This document shows positions 23,300 to 31,837 of a stretch of DNA of 64,000 nucleotides, in pieces. The stretch comes from F23-B02 sp045601285 (GTDB taxonomy: Bacteria > Bacillota > Clostridia > Oscillospirales > Oscillospiraceae). Where the stretch lies: NCBI GenBank assembly GCA_045601285.1, contig JAZRZJ010000049.1:15015-79014 (forward strand). Direction: 5' to 3'. The notes under the pieces were generated by a model that worked only from the letters and a program-made list of their open reading frames with translations, made no database searches and was not told the DNA's origin. Position 1 is the stretch's first letter; every line of letters begins with the position of its first letter. A program made the translations under genes and the position numbers.

Positions 23300-25936
23300 T
23301 CAGTTTTTCGCCTTTTTGCGCTGGATAAGCTTTACAAGCTCAACTATGGGAATTACAGAGAAGCCGAGTCCGATTGCAACAGCATATTCCGCAAGGCTTA
23401 CGGAGGTGAAGTCAAAGGCCATAGCAAGAACGGGGATCTCACACACAACAGTGGTGGCGATGAGAGAACCCACAGCAGCCCAGATAAGCACCTTGTTGAA
23501 TGTTGGGAGCCTTAAAATACTGCCGCGCTGGCTTCTCATATTGAAGGAATGGAAAATCTCCGCCATGGACATGGTGAGAAATGCCATGGTGGTTCCGTCG
23601 GCGCTGTTGGTGATTGCCCAGGTGCCGCTTTCCATGAAGTGACCGATGAAGTAGGACAGCAGAGTAAGCGCGGAAACCAGAAGTCCCTGATACACTATGT
23701 CAAAGCCCATGCCACCTGCGAAGATGCCAGCCTTTGCCTCACGGGGTTTTCTCCGCATTATATCGGGCTCTGCCTTTTCCATGCCGAGAGCAAGGGCCGG
23801 GAAGCAGTCGGTTACAAGGTTTATCCACAGAAGATGCACGGGCTTGAGGATTACAAAGCCCATGACGGTGGCTGCAAAAATGCTGATGACCTCGCTCATA
23901 TTGGAGCCCAGCAGGAACTGAATTGCCTTGCGGATATTATCGTAAATGCGTCGGCCCTCGGAAACGGCGCCCACAATGGTGGCGAAGTTGTCGTCGGCAA
24001 GCACCATATCCGCCACGTTCTTGGTGACATCTGTACCCGTGATGCCCATGCCCACGCCGATGTCGGCGCTCTTGATGGAGGGCGCGTCGTTTACGCCGTC
24101 GCCTGTCATGGCGGTGACGTAGCCTGCATTGCGCCAGGCGTTGACGATTCTTGTTTTATGCTCGGGCTGAACGCGGGCATAAACGCTTATGTTCACAAAC
24201 TCTCTCTCAAAGCTCTCGTCGTCCATTTCATTGAGCTGTGCGCCGGTTATCGCCTTATCGCCCTCACGGATAATACCCAGCTCCTTTGCGATTGCAACGG
24301 CGGTATCCACATGGTCGCCGGTTATCATTATTGCCCGTACACCTGCGGAAACGCACTCCTCTATTGCGTCCTTAACCTCGGGGCGCACGGGGTCGATCAT
24401 ACCCGTAAGACCCAGGAAGCACAGCTCTTTTTCAAGGTCCTCCGCCTCATATGACTCGGGCTCCCCGGAGTAAACTCTCATGGCGCAGGCAAGAACGCGC
24501 AGGGCCTTATCTGCCATTTCCTTGTTAGCGCGAAGAATTTCGCTGCGGTATTCCTCAGTTATGGGGACGGGCTCGCCGTCAAGAATATAATGTGTGCATT
24601 TGCCGATTACAACATCGGGTGCGCCCTTTGTGTACTGCACGGCACCGTTTACGGCGGAATGCACGGTGCTCATCATCTTTCTGCCGCTGTCAAAGGGTGC
24701 TTCGCCGCAGCGGGGAAAATCCCCCTTCATGGCGGTCTTATTCATGCCCAGCTTATATGCCCATGCCACAAGAGCTGCCTCAGTGGGCTCGCCGGTGACC
24801 TCGCCGCTACTGTCGATCTCCGCATCGCAGCAAAGTGCCATGGCCTTGGCAAGATGCTTTTCGTCCGTTCCGAAAAAGTCCACTACGGTCATTTTGTTCT
24901 GAGTAAGGGTACCTGTCTTGTCGGAGCAGATGATCTGAGCGCAGCCCAGAGTTTCAACGGCGGTGAGTCTGCGGATTATGGCACTTCGCTTTGACATATT
25001 GGTAACGCCTATGGACAGCACCACGGTCACGACTGCCGCAAGCCCCTCGGGGATTGCCGCAACTGCAAGGGACACGGCAATCATGAAGGAATTAAGGACA
25101 ACCTCAAATTCAAATCCGCCTGCCCGGAGAAGCTGAACGCCGAACACCACAAGGCATATACCCAGCACAAGCCAGGTCAGCACCTTTGAAAGCTGGGTGA
25201 GCTTTATCTGAAGGGGCGTCTGCCCGTCCTCGGCTTTGGCAAGGGCATCGGCAATTTTGCCCATTTCGGTGTCCATGCCCGTTGCGGTGACCACCATGGC
25301 ACCGCGTCCGTAGACAACCGTTGAGCCCATGTATGCCATGTTTTTTCTGTCGCCGAGAGGTACGTCCTTTGCACCGTCCGTAAGGTTAATGATGTCAATA
25401 AACTTTGTCACGGGAACTGACTCTCCCGTAAGTGCCGCTTCCTCGATCTTGAGGCTCGCGTTTTCGATAAGGCGTCCGTCGGCGGGGACAGCATCACCTG
25501 CTTCAAGCAGAACGACATCGCCCACAACTATGTCCTCGCTGTGAATGATTGCAATTTTTCCGTCGCGCAGCACCTTGCTTGTGGCGGCAGACATCTGCTG
25601 CAATGCCTCTATTGCCTTTTCCGCCTTGTTTTCCTGATACACGCCCAGCACCGCGTTTACGATGACAACCGCAAGAATGATGATTACATCTGCAAAGCTT
25701 TCGCCCTGCGTAACCGCAAGCACGCCGCTTATTGCCGCAGCGCACAGCAGAATGATTATCATGGGGTCTGCCATCTGGGCAAAGAACTGCTTGATTATGG
25801 AGTCCTTTTTGCCTTCCTTAAGCTTGTTTTTGCCGTTTTCAGCAAGGCGTTTTTCCGCCTCGATATGCGAAAGTCCGTTTTCCGCGGAGTTTACCTCGCC
25901 GAGAACGCTTTCGGCGCTTTCGCAATAAAACTTCAT
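23300..25936 (-). CDS. P-type cation-transporting ATPase (P2, Ca2+/Mn2+ type)
   Basis: 878 residues. It has the PMCA/SERCA-like layout: an N-terminal cation ATPase domain, about ten membrane helices, the phosphorylation motif ICSDKTGTLT near residue 340, PFDSGRKMMS in the nucleotide domain, and TGDGVNDAPSIKSADIGVGMG in the hinge. VAAIPEGLAAVVTVVLSIG is the M4 ion-binding helix of P2 pumps. The mRNA begins with a yybP-ykoY-type leader, which senses Mn2+ in studied cases, so manganese (or calcium) export is the likely role. GGAGG precedes the ATG. Confidence 0.9.
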   Translation of the reverse strand: MKFYCESAESVLGEVNSAENGLSHIEAEKRLAENGKNKLKEGKKDSIIKQFFAQMADPMIIILLCAAAISGVLAVTQGESFADVIIILAVVIVNAVLGVYQENKAEKAIEALQQMSAATSKVLRDGKIAIIHSEDIVVGDVVLLEAGDAVPADGRLIENASLKIEEAALTGESVPVTKFIDIINLTDGAKDVPLGDRKNMAYMGSTVVYGRGAMVVTATGMDTEMGKIADALAKAEDGQTPLQIKLTQLSKVLTWLVLGICLVVFGVQLLRAGGFEFEVVLNSFMIAVSLAVAAIPEGLAAVVTVVLSIGVTNMSKRSAIIRRLTAVETLGCAQIICSDKTGTLTQNKMTVVDFFGTDEKHLAKAMALCCDAEIDSSGEVTGEPTEAALVAWAYKLGMNKTAMKGDFPRCGEAPFDSGRKMMSTVHSAVNGAVQYTKGAPDVVIGKCTHYILDGEPVPITEEYRSEILRANKEMADKALRVLACAMRVYSGEPESYEAEDLEKELCFLGLTGMIDPVRPEVKDAIEECVSAGVRAIMITGDHVDTAVAIAKELGIIREGDKAITGAQLNEMDDESFEREFVNISVYARVQPEHKTRIVNAWRNAGYVTAMTGDGVNDAPSIKSADIGVGMGITGTDVTKNVADMVLADDNFATIVGAVSEGRRIYDNIRKAIQFLLGSNMSEVISIFAATVMGFVILKPVHLLWINLVTDCFPALALGMEKAEPDIMRRKPREAKAGIFAGGMGFDIVYQGLLVSALTLLSYFIGHFMESGTWAITNSADGTTMAFLTMSMAEIFHSFNMRSQRGSILRLPTFNKVLIWAAVGSLIATTVVCEIPVLAMAFDFTSVSLAEYAVAIGLGFSVIPIVELVKLIQRKKAKN

Positions 25937-25956
25937 AGGCTATCCTCCTTTTCCAT

Positions 25957-26095
25957 AAAAAAAGACTTTTACGGCAAATATTATTTGTCGTAAAAGTCTT
26001 GCAAATACAATAACTGTATTCGGCACGCCGAACCGTCAGGTTGAGATGACGGCATACCGAACGCCTTTCGGCGCACGCTACTCCCTTTTAGCAGA
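25957..26095 (-). promoter_or_regulatory. yybP-ykoY (manganese) riboswitch with terminator
   Basis: On the minus strand the RNA carries AAAGGGAGTAGC (about 26089-26077), GCCGTCATCTC, CTGACGGTTCGGCGTGCCGA and TTTGCAAGAC, in the order of the yybP-ykoY class. AAGACTTTTACG (26000-25989 side) then pairs with CGTAAAAGTCTT (to 25962), followed by a T run, as a terminator that overlaps the GCAAGAC strand. A TTGACT/TAATGT promoter (26128-26099, 18-base spacer) lies just upstream. Mn2+ would prevent termination and turn on the P-type ATPase. Confidence 0.85.
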
Positions 26096-26141
26096 AATAC
26101 ATTATCACAGTTTTACTCAATAAGTCAATAAGGTTTTTTCT

Positions 26142-27284
26142 TTATCCGTTTTCAGTCTGCGGCGGCTGCGGACTTTCGCTTATTTCCACGGTCTTTCCGC
26201 CGTTTTCATCTTCTTCGAAGCTTATGATGCCCTCTTCCTTTAGGTCGATGATTACCAGCAGGCCGATGGGCAGGGCAAACATACCGAGAGCACCGCCGAG
26301 CTTAAGGCCAACCCACAGGCAGACCAGAGTTACCAGTGGGTGCAGACCTACCTGCTTGCCGACGATTTTCGGCTCCGCATACTCGCGGACAACAATCACG
26401 ATTGCCCACAGCACCGCAAGGCCGATACCCGTTCCGTATTTTCCCTGAATGAGCATAATGATTGCCCAGGGTGCCAGAACAAGTCCCGAGCCTACGATGG
26501 GAAGGATATCAAACACGGCAATAAGTGCCGCAATTCTGACCGGATCGCTTATGCCCACGATCAGCAGACCCAGCGCTATCTCGGCAAAGGTCATGAGCAG
26601 AATAATCATATAGGATTTCAGGTACTTCCCCACGATTGCGCCTAGTGCGCGCTTTGCCACAAGCACTATTTCCCTGAACTTCGGCGGCAGAATGTTCATC
26701 AACGTCGATGCGGCCTTGTCATAGTCAATTGCAAGGAAGAAGGACGCAATTACGCACACAACCGTTCCCAGCAGGACTCCCGGGAGCTTGCTTCCCACAT
26801 CTGATGCCCAGGTCACAACCGCCACGGAAAAGTTCATAACAGTTCCGCTTACCTGCGAAACGATATCGGGCATGGCGTTATTCACTGCATTATTGATATT
26901 GGGGAAAAATCTTTCAAGCCTCATAATCAGCTTATCGCCGAGGCTCACGATAGAGGGCTGAATTGTCTCTTCAAAATAATCGGGAAGCATTCCGGCAAAG
27001 TCAACAATAACCGAGGCTATGCCCGCCACAAGAAGTGCAACCAGCGCAACCAGCACCACATAGCACAGCAGCACAAGCACCACCGAGGCAAAGCGGCGGT
27101 TAATTTTCGTGCGCTTGGCAATTTTCCTTGCCACAGGCTGCATTGGCATGGCAATCGCAAGTGCAATGAGGAACGGTGTCAGCGGTCCCAGAAGGAACTT
27201 TATGAAGACAACGGCTATGAGCACAATGGCTGCCCAGTATCCCGCTTTCAGCAGAAAGCTTCTGTACTTTTCTTCCTTTGTCAC
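26142..27284 (-). CDS. AI-2E family transporter (YdiK/TqsA-like)
   Basis: 380 residues from GTG 27284, nine bases after GGAG; TTG 27299 and ATG 27290 are alternatives with worse spacing. Eight or so hydrophobic segments, with the family core PLTPFLIALAIAMPMQPVARK near the N-terminus and LPIVGSGLVLAPWAIIMLIQG and LGGALGMFALPIGLLVIIDL in the C-terminal half. Members are linked to autoinducer-2, sodium/proton or other solute export; the name is historical and does not fix the substrate. A structured leader related to the preceding manganese leader lies upstream. Confidence 0.85.
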   Translation of the reverse strand: MTKEEKYRSFLLKAGYWAAIVLIAVVFIKFLLGPLTPFLIALAIAMPMQPVARKIAKRTKINRRFASVVLVLLCYVVLVALVALLVAGIASVIVDFAGMLPDYFEETIQPSIVSLGDKLIMRLERFFPNINNAVNNAMPDIVSQVSGTVMNFSVAVVTWASDVGSKLPGVLLGTVVCVIASFFLAIDYDKAASTLMNILPPKFREIVLVAKRALGAIVGKYLKSYMIILLMTFAEIALGLLIVGISDPVRIAALIAVFDILPIVGSGLVLAPWAIIMLIQGKYGTGIGLAVLWAIVIVVREYAEPKIVGKQVGLHPLVTLVCLWVGLKLGGALGMFALPIGLLVIIDLKEEGIISFEEDENGGKTVEISESPQPPQTENG

Positions 27285-27306
27285 AAGCATCAACTCCAAG
27301 AAAATA

Positions 27307-27420
27307 AAAGACTGTTACGACGATATTTTTTGCCGTAACAGTCTTACTGATACAAATAAATGTACTCGGTTCGCCGCGCAGCTTTGCAGCGGGCCGAAGA
27401 CCTTGCGGCCTGCTCTGTGA
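27307..27420 (-). promoter_or_regulatory. Structured leader of the AI-2E family gene (divergent yybP-ykoY-like candidate)
   Basis: After a TTGACG/TATGCT promoter (27452-27423, 18-base spacer) the minus strand reads AGAGCAGGCCGCAAGG, GGCGAACCGAGTACA, TTATTTGTATCAGTAAGAC and then a terminator AAGACTGTTACG/CGTAACAGTCTT with T run (27345-27308). The second half follows the layout of the leader at 25957-26095 (GGCG..CCGA.TACA..TTATT..TAT..G.AAGAC), but the GGGAGTAGC and CGTCA elements are absent or changed. It is clearly a regulatory leader; its ligand is unknown. Confidence 0.6.
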
Positions 27421-27478
27421 AAAGCATAACACAGGAAAAATGTTCCCGTCAACGCTGTTTAACACTTTTTACAGTTTG

Positions 27479-28123
27479 TTAATCACTTGCCTTTACAGCG
27501 GGAAGATTCCACTTGAAGACAGTCGCCATTACTCTTAGCACAAAAACCAGAAGCATGCCCGTAATTGCGGAAATTATATCTCCTGCACCGAGCGCGAGCA
27601 TTGCGTAATACACCACAGCGCCCGCAAGCGATGCCACCGCGTAAATACGCTTGCGCAGAAGCTTCGCCATGGTGCCGAGCATCATATCGCGCAGTACGCC
27701 GCCGCCGACACCCGTCACAACTCCGAGTACCACAACAAGAAACGGATTATCCGCATTTCCGCAGGTCATTGCCATGTTCATGCCCGAAACGGTGAACACT
27801 GCAAGACCCACTGCATCGAAAACATTATTTATTGCATCTATTTTATCCATTTCCCTGCGATATTTATCGCGGCGTATGTAGGCATCAAGAAACAAGAGCA
27901 GCGCGGATACCGCCGCCACAAGCACATAGGTATAGCTTGTGAACATGACGGGCGGAGTGTTTCCAAGAAGCAGGTCGCGGATAATTCCGCCGCCCAAAGC
28001 GGTTATTACGCCCAGCAGCAGCACCCCGAACATATCAGCGCGCTTTTCAAGCGCCACCATTGCGCCGGATATGGCAAAGGCTGCCACACCCACAAGCTCA
28101 AGGGCAAACATCATTTTTTCCAT
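27479..28123 (-). CDS. TRIC cation-channel family (UPF0126/YicG-like) membrane protein
   Basis: 214 residues with seven membrane segments formed by two homologous halves: FAISGAMVALEKRADMFGVL with GVITALGGGIIRDLLLG in the first, and FTVSGMNMAMTC with GVVTGVGGGVLRDMMLG in the second. The duplicated GGG-(I/V)-(I/L)-RD motif is typical of the family, which forms trimeric potassium-type channels in studied members. Its ATG overlaps the stop of ychF (TAATG), so translation is coupled. Confidence 0.88.
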   Translation of the reverse strand: MEKMMFALELVGVAAFAISGAMVALEKRADMFGVLLLGVITALGGGIIRDLLLGNTPPVMFTSYTYVLVAAVSALLLFLDAYIRRDKYRREMDKIDAINNVFDAVGLAVFTVSGMNMAMTCGNADNPFLVVVLGVVTGVGGGVLRDMMLGTMAKLLRKRIYAVASLAGAVVYYAMLALGAGDIISAITGMLLVFVLRVMATVFKWNLPAVKASD

Positions 28124-29214
28124 TATACGTTGAAGCGGAAGAGGGTCACGTCGCCGTCGTGCATAACATAGTCCTTGCCTTCGCTGCGGACAAGTCCCTT
28201 TTCCTTTGCGGCTGTCATGCTTCCGCAGGTCTTAAGGTCGTCAAAGGCAACGATTTCCGCACGGATAAAGCCGCGCTCAAAGTCAGTGTGGATCTTGCCT
28301 GCCGCCTGAGGCGCTTTTGTCCCTTTTTTAATTGTCCATGCTCTGCATTCATCGGGGCCGCAGGTGAGGAAGGAAATAAGACCCAGCAGCGCATAGGAGG
28401 TCTTGATCATACGGTCAAGACCGCTTTCGCTCATGCCCAGCTCCTCAAGGAACATTTCTCTTTCATCTGGCTCAAGGGCAGCGATTTCTTCTTCAATCTT
28501 TGCGCAGATGGGCAGAACCTCGGCATTCTCCGCCGCAGCAATGCTCAGAAGCTGCTTGTAGTATCCGTTGTTTTCATAATCGGCAATGCCCTCTTCGTCC
28601 ATGTTTGCAGCATAGATGATGGGCTTTATGGTCAGCAGGTCGCTGGTGGCGATAAGCTCCATATCGTCCTCATCGCACTCATAGCTGCGCACGCTCTTGC
28701 CCTCATTGAGATGCTCCAGCAGACCCTTGAAAACCTCGGCCTCATGCAGATACTTCTTGTCGCCCTTGGCGTTCTTCATCGCCTTTTCGATGCGGCGCTC
28801 AACCATTTCCATGTCCGCCATAATAAGCTCAAGGTCGATTATCTCAACGTCACGCTTGGGGTCGGTGCTGCCCTCAACATGAATGACATTATCGTCGTCA
28901 AAGCATCTTACAACGTGGATGATCGCATCGGTGTTGCGGATATTGGAAAGGAACTTGTTTCCCAGACCTTCGCCCTTTGACGCACCCTTTACAAGACCTG
29001 CGATGTCAACAAATTCAATGACCGCGGGGGTGTACTTCTTGGGCTCGTAGATGGAGGCAAGGAAGTCAAGACGCTCATCGGGAACGGTTACCATGCCCAC
29101 ATTGGGCTCGATGGTGCAGAAGGGATAGTTTGCAGACTCGGCGCCTGCGTTGGTGATTGCATTGAACAGAGTGGATTTTCCCACATTGGGCAGACCTACT
29201 ATACCTAATTTCAT
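28123..29214 (-). CDS. ychF: Ribosome-binding ATPase YchF
   Basis: 363 residues, full length for this universally conserved Obg-related protein. Walker A-type GLPNVGKST near the N-terminus, then SANYPFCTIEPNVGMV and DIAGLVKGASKGEGLGN. The NxxE motif of the altered G4 site, which gives ATP rather than GTP preference, lies in IYAANMDEEGI. The C-terminal TGS domain (GPDECRAWTIKKGTKAPQAA to the end) includes GKIHTDFERGFIRAEI. It acts on ribosomes in stress responses. Confidence 0.95.
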   Translation of the reverse strand: MKLGIVGLPNVGKSTLFNAITNAGAESANYPFCTIEPNVGMVTVPDERLDFLASIYEPKKYTPAVIEFVDIAGLVKGASKGEGLGNKFLSNIRNTDAIIHVVRCFDDDNVIHVEGSTDPKRDVEIIDLELIMADMEMVERRIEKAMKNAKGDKKYLHEAEVFKGLLEHLNEGKSVRSYECDEDDMELIATSDLLTIKPIIYAANMDEEGIADYENNGYYKQLLSIAAAENAEVLPICAKIEEEIAALEPDEREMFLEELGMSESGLDRMIKTSYALLGLISFLTCGPDECRAWTIKKGTKAPQAAGKIHTDFERGFIRAEIVAFDDLKTCGSMTAAKEKGLVRSEGKDYVMHDGDVTLFRFNV

Positions 29215-29231
29215 ATATTTCTCCTCGTAAT

Positions 29232-29258
29232 CAAAGGCAACTCCGGGAGTTGCCTTTG
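29232..29258. terminator. Hairpin between ftsH and ychF
   Basis: CAAAGGCAACTCC (29232-29244) pairs with GGAGTTGCCTTTG (29246-29258). It lies between the ftsH stop and the ychF start; the T run is short, so some read-through into ychF is possible. Confidence 0.55.
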
Positions 29259-29262
29259 AAAA

Positions 29263-31275
29263 TCATTCTTTATCTTTGTATTCTCCTGATTTGGGAGGCT
29301 CGCTCTGAGGTGACACGGTGTCGTCCTGATTTACGGGATAATCGCTGTCATTGTCAAAACGGGCAATCTTGCGTGCGGGACGCTCGATGGTATCGTCACG
29401 GGGTGCGGCCTTCTTAGGCTCGATAAACTCACCGGTTTCGCAGTAGTGGTGGAATACCTCGCCCTCCATGCTCTCATGCACAAGCAGATATTCCGCAACT
29501 CCGATGAGCTGTTCGCGGTGCTCTGTGAGAATCTTTTCGCAAAGCTCTGCGGCTTCATCGAAAATGCGCTTGACCTCCTCGTCGATGATGGCAGCGGTTT
29601 CCTCGGAATAGCTCTTGGTTGTGCCGAAGTCGCGTCCGATAAAGATGCTGTGGTCCGAGCTGTCAAAGAGAATGGGGCCCAGCTTATCGCTCATGCCGTA
29701 GCGCATGACCATGTTGCGTGCGGTACCCGATGCGTGCTGAATATCGCCGGAGGCACCGGTTGAAATATCGTCAAGGAAAAGCTTTTCGGCAATTCTGCCG
29801 CCGAGACTCATTACAACGTCCTCAAACATCTCCGCTCTGGAGGTGAAGCTTTCAAGGTCCTCCTGCGGACGGAAGAGCGTAAAGCCGCCTGCCATGCCGC
29901 GAGGAATGATGGTTATATAGTGTACGGGGTCGGTGTGTTCAAGATACTTGCCCGCAATTGCGTGTCCCGCCTCGTGATATGCGGTGAGGCGCTTTGCCTT
30001 GTCGGACATCTTCTTGCTCTTCTTTTCGGGGCCCATTTCCACCTTGAGTATTGCCTCGTCGCAGTCCTCCATGGTGATGAAGCGGTGCTTTCTTCTAACC
30101 GCAAGCAGAGCCGCCTCGTTCATGAGGTTTTCAAGGTCGGCACCCGAAAAGCCGGGAGTACCTTTTGCCAGAGAGTTCAGGTCAACGTCCTCTGCAAGAG
30201 GCTTGCCCTTGGAGTGAACCCTGAGTATCGCCTCGCGGCCCTTGATGTCGGGAAGTCCCACATAGACCTGGCGGTCAAAACGTCCGGGACGCAGCAGCGC
30301 GTTATCCAGGATATCCGCACGGTTGGTTGCCGCCATGACAATGACGCCCTCGTTGTTGCCGAAGCCGTCCATTTCAACAAGCAGCTGGTTAAGCGTCTGC
30401 TCGCGTTCATCGTGTCCGCCGCCGAGACCGGAGCCGCGCTGACGGCCCACAGCATCGATTTCGTCGATGAATATGATTGCGGGAGCAACCTTCTTTGCCT
30501 GGTCAAACAAATCGCGGACACGGCTTGCGCCGACGCCGACATAAAGCTCAACAAAGTCAGAGCCGGAGATGGACAGGAACTGAACGCCCGCCTCACCCGC
30601 AACTGCCTTTGCAAGCAGAGTTTTACCGGTTCCCGGAGGACCTACAAGCAGAACGCCCTTTGGAATACGTGCGCCCATGGAGGTGAAGCTGCGTGGATTT
30701 TTGAGGAACTCAACAAGCTCCTGAAGCTCTGCCTTTTCCTCGTCGGCACCTGCAACATCGGCAAAGGTTTTCTTTTCCTTCTCCTCGCTGCCCAGTCGTG
30801 TACGGGCCTTGCCGAATTTTCCGACACCGCCTGCACCGCCCGATCCGTTCATCTTGTTCATCATAATATACCAGAAAAGTATGATTATGCCGAACATGAT
30901 GATATAGGGGATTATCATTGCAAACCAGTTGGTTTCGGGCTGATAAATCTCGTAATCGGTGATGATTCCCGCAGCCTTCTGCTCCTTAATGAGATCGCCC
31001 AGGTCACTGTAGAACAGAGAGAAGTTGTAAATGCTTACGGACTGTTCCTTGGTTTTGTCGCTGTCCTCCTGGCGAACCTGCATTGTAAGAACATCGCCGG
31101 AGCCGTCATATTCGAAGGATTCAACCTTTTCGTTTTCGAACAGCTCGATTACATCGGCATAGCTCAGCTCAGGGCCGTTGTCCGCCCGCGTCATTGTAAA
31201 GATTATGCAGACAACAAGCACAAGCAGCAGAACGTAAAAGCCTATATCTCTTCCTTTATTATTCTTAGGGTTCAA
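29263..31275 (-). CDS. ftsH: ATP-dependent zinc metalloprotease FtsH
   Basis: 670 residues from a TTG start behind AAGGATG. Two N-terminal membrane helices (YVLLLVLVVCIIFTM and MIIPYIIMFGIIILFWYIMM) flank a small extracellular domain. The AAA domain has GPPGTGKT, FIDEIDAVG and the second region of homology ATNRADILDNALLRPGRFDR. The protease zinc site is HEAGHA. It degrades damaged and unassembled membrane proteins. It follows hpt as in many Firmicutes. The C-terminal tail is acidic and unstructured. Confidence 0.96.
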   Translation of the reverse strand: MNPKNNKGRDIGFYVLLLVLVVCIIFTMTRADNGPELSYADVIELFENEKVESFEYDGSGDVLTMQVRQEDSDKTKEQSVSIYNFSLFYSDLGDLIKEQKAAGIITDYEIYQPETNWFAMIIPYIIMFGIIILFWYIMMNKMNGSGGAGGVGKFGKARTRLGSEEKEKKTFADVAGADEEKAELQELVEFLKNPRSFTSMGARIPKGVLLVGPPGTGKTLLAKAVAGEAGVQFLSISGSDFVELYVGVGASRVRDLFDQAKKVAPAIIFIDEIDAVGRQRGSGLGGGHDEREQTLNQLLVEMDGFGNNEGVIVMAATNRADILDNALLRPGRFDRQVYVGLPDIKGREAILRVHSKGKPLAEDVDLNSLAKGTPGFSGADLENLMNEAALLAVRRKHRFITMEDCDEAILKVEMGPEKKSKKMSDKAKRLTAYHEAGHAIAGKYLEHTDPVHYITIIPRGMAGGFTLFRPQEDLESFTSRAEMFEDVVMSLGGRIAEKLFLDDISTGASGDIQHASGTARNMVMRYGMSDKLGPILFDSSDHSIFIGRDFGTTKSYSEETAAIIDEEVKRIFDEAAELCEKILTEHREQLIGVAEYLLVHESMEGEVFHHYCETGEFIEPKKAAPRDDTIERPARKIARFDNDSDYPVNQDDTVSPQSEPPKSGEYKDKE

Positions 31276-31291
31276 AAAATCACATCCTTAA

Positions 31292-31837
31292 TTAGTCCAT
31301 GTATATTTCGGGCTTGAGGACACCGATATAGGGCAGATTACGATAGAACTCGTTGTAATCAAGACCGTAGCCGACGACAAATGCGTCGGGCACCTCAAAG
31401 CATGAATATCTTGCATAAACGGGGGCCTCGCGGCGTGAGGGCTTATCCATAAGAGCTGCAATGGTAATGGAAGCAGGCATTCTTGCGGAAAGATACTGGG
31501 TGAGGTAGTTGAGGGTTCTGCCCGTGTCGAGAATGTCCTCAATCATGATGATGTGGCGGCCCTCAATGCTTTCGTTCAGGTCCTTCTGAATCTGAACGGC
31601 ACCCGTTGAGGTCGTGCCGGAGTAAGACTTGACCGCCATGAAGTCCACAGAGCAGGGAATGCTGACGCTGCGCATGAGGTCTGCCATGAACACCCAGCAG
31701 CCCTTGAGCACACCGATGAAAATCGGGTCCTTGCCCTCAAAATCCCTTGAGATTTCGGCGCCAAGCTCGGCGACCTTGTTTCTTATCTCGTCTTCCGTAA
31801 AGAATACTCTTTCTATATCTTCATTGATTTTTGCCAT
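31292..31837 (-). CDS. hpt: Hypoxanthine phosphoribosyltransferase
   Basis: 181 residues from ATG 31837, which lies inside the end of tilS behind GGGGGA; the longer frame to 31858 adds residues not found in the family. It makes IMP or GMP from purine bases and PRPP. The PRPP-binding motif IIMIEDILDTGRTL and the flexible-loop sequence VKSYSGTTSTG are intact, and ends in the usual FVVGYGLDYNEFYRNLPYIG. The overlap with tilS implies translational coupling. Confidence 0.95.
   Translation of the reverse strand: MAKINEDIERVFFTEDEIRNKVAELGAEISRDFEGKDPIFIGVLKGCWVFMADLMRSVSIPCSVDFMAVKSYSGTTSTGAVQIQKDLNESIEGRHIIMIEDILDTGRTLNYLTQYLSARMPASITIAALMDKPSRREAPVYARYSCFEVPDAFVVGYGLDYNEFYRNLPYIGVLKPEIYMD

Noticed and set aside
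29920..31317. 465-codon plus-strand open frame opposite ftsH
   Set aside because: It is antisense to the well-supported ftsH gene, with biased shadow composition.
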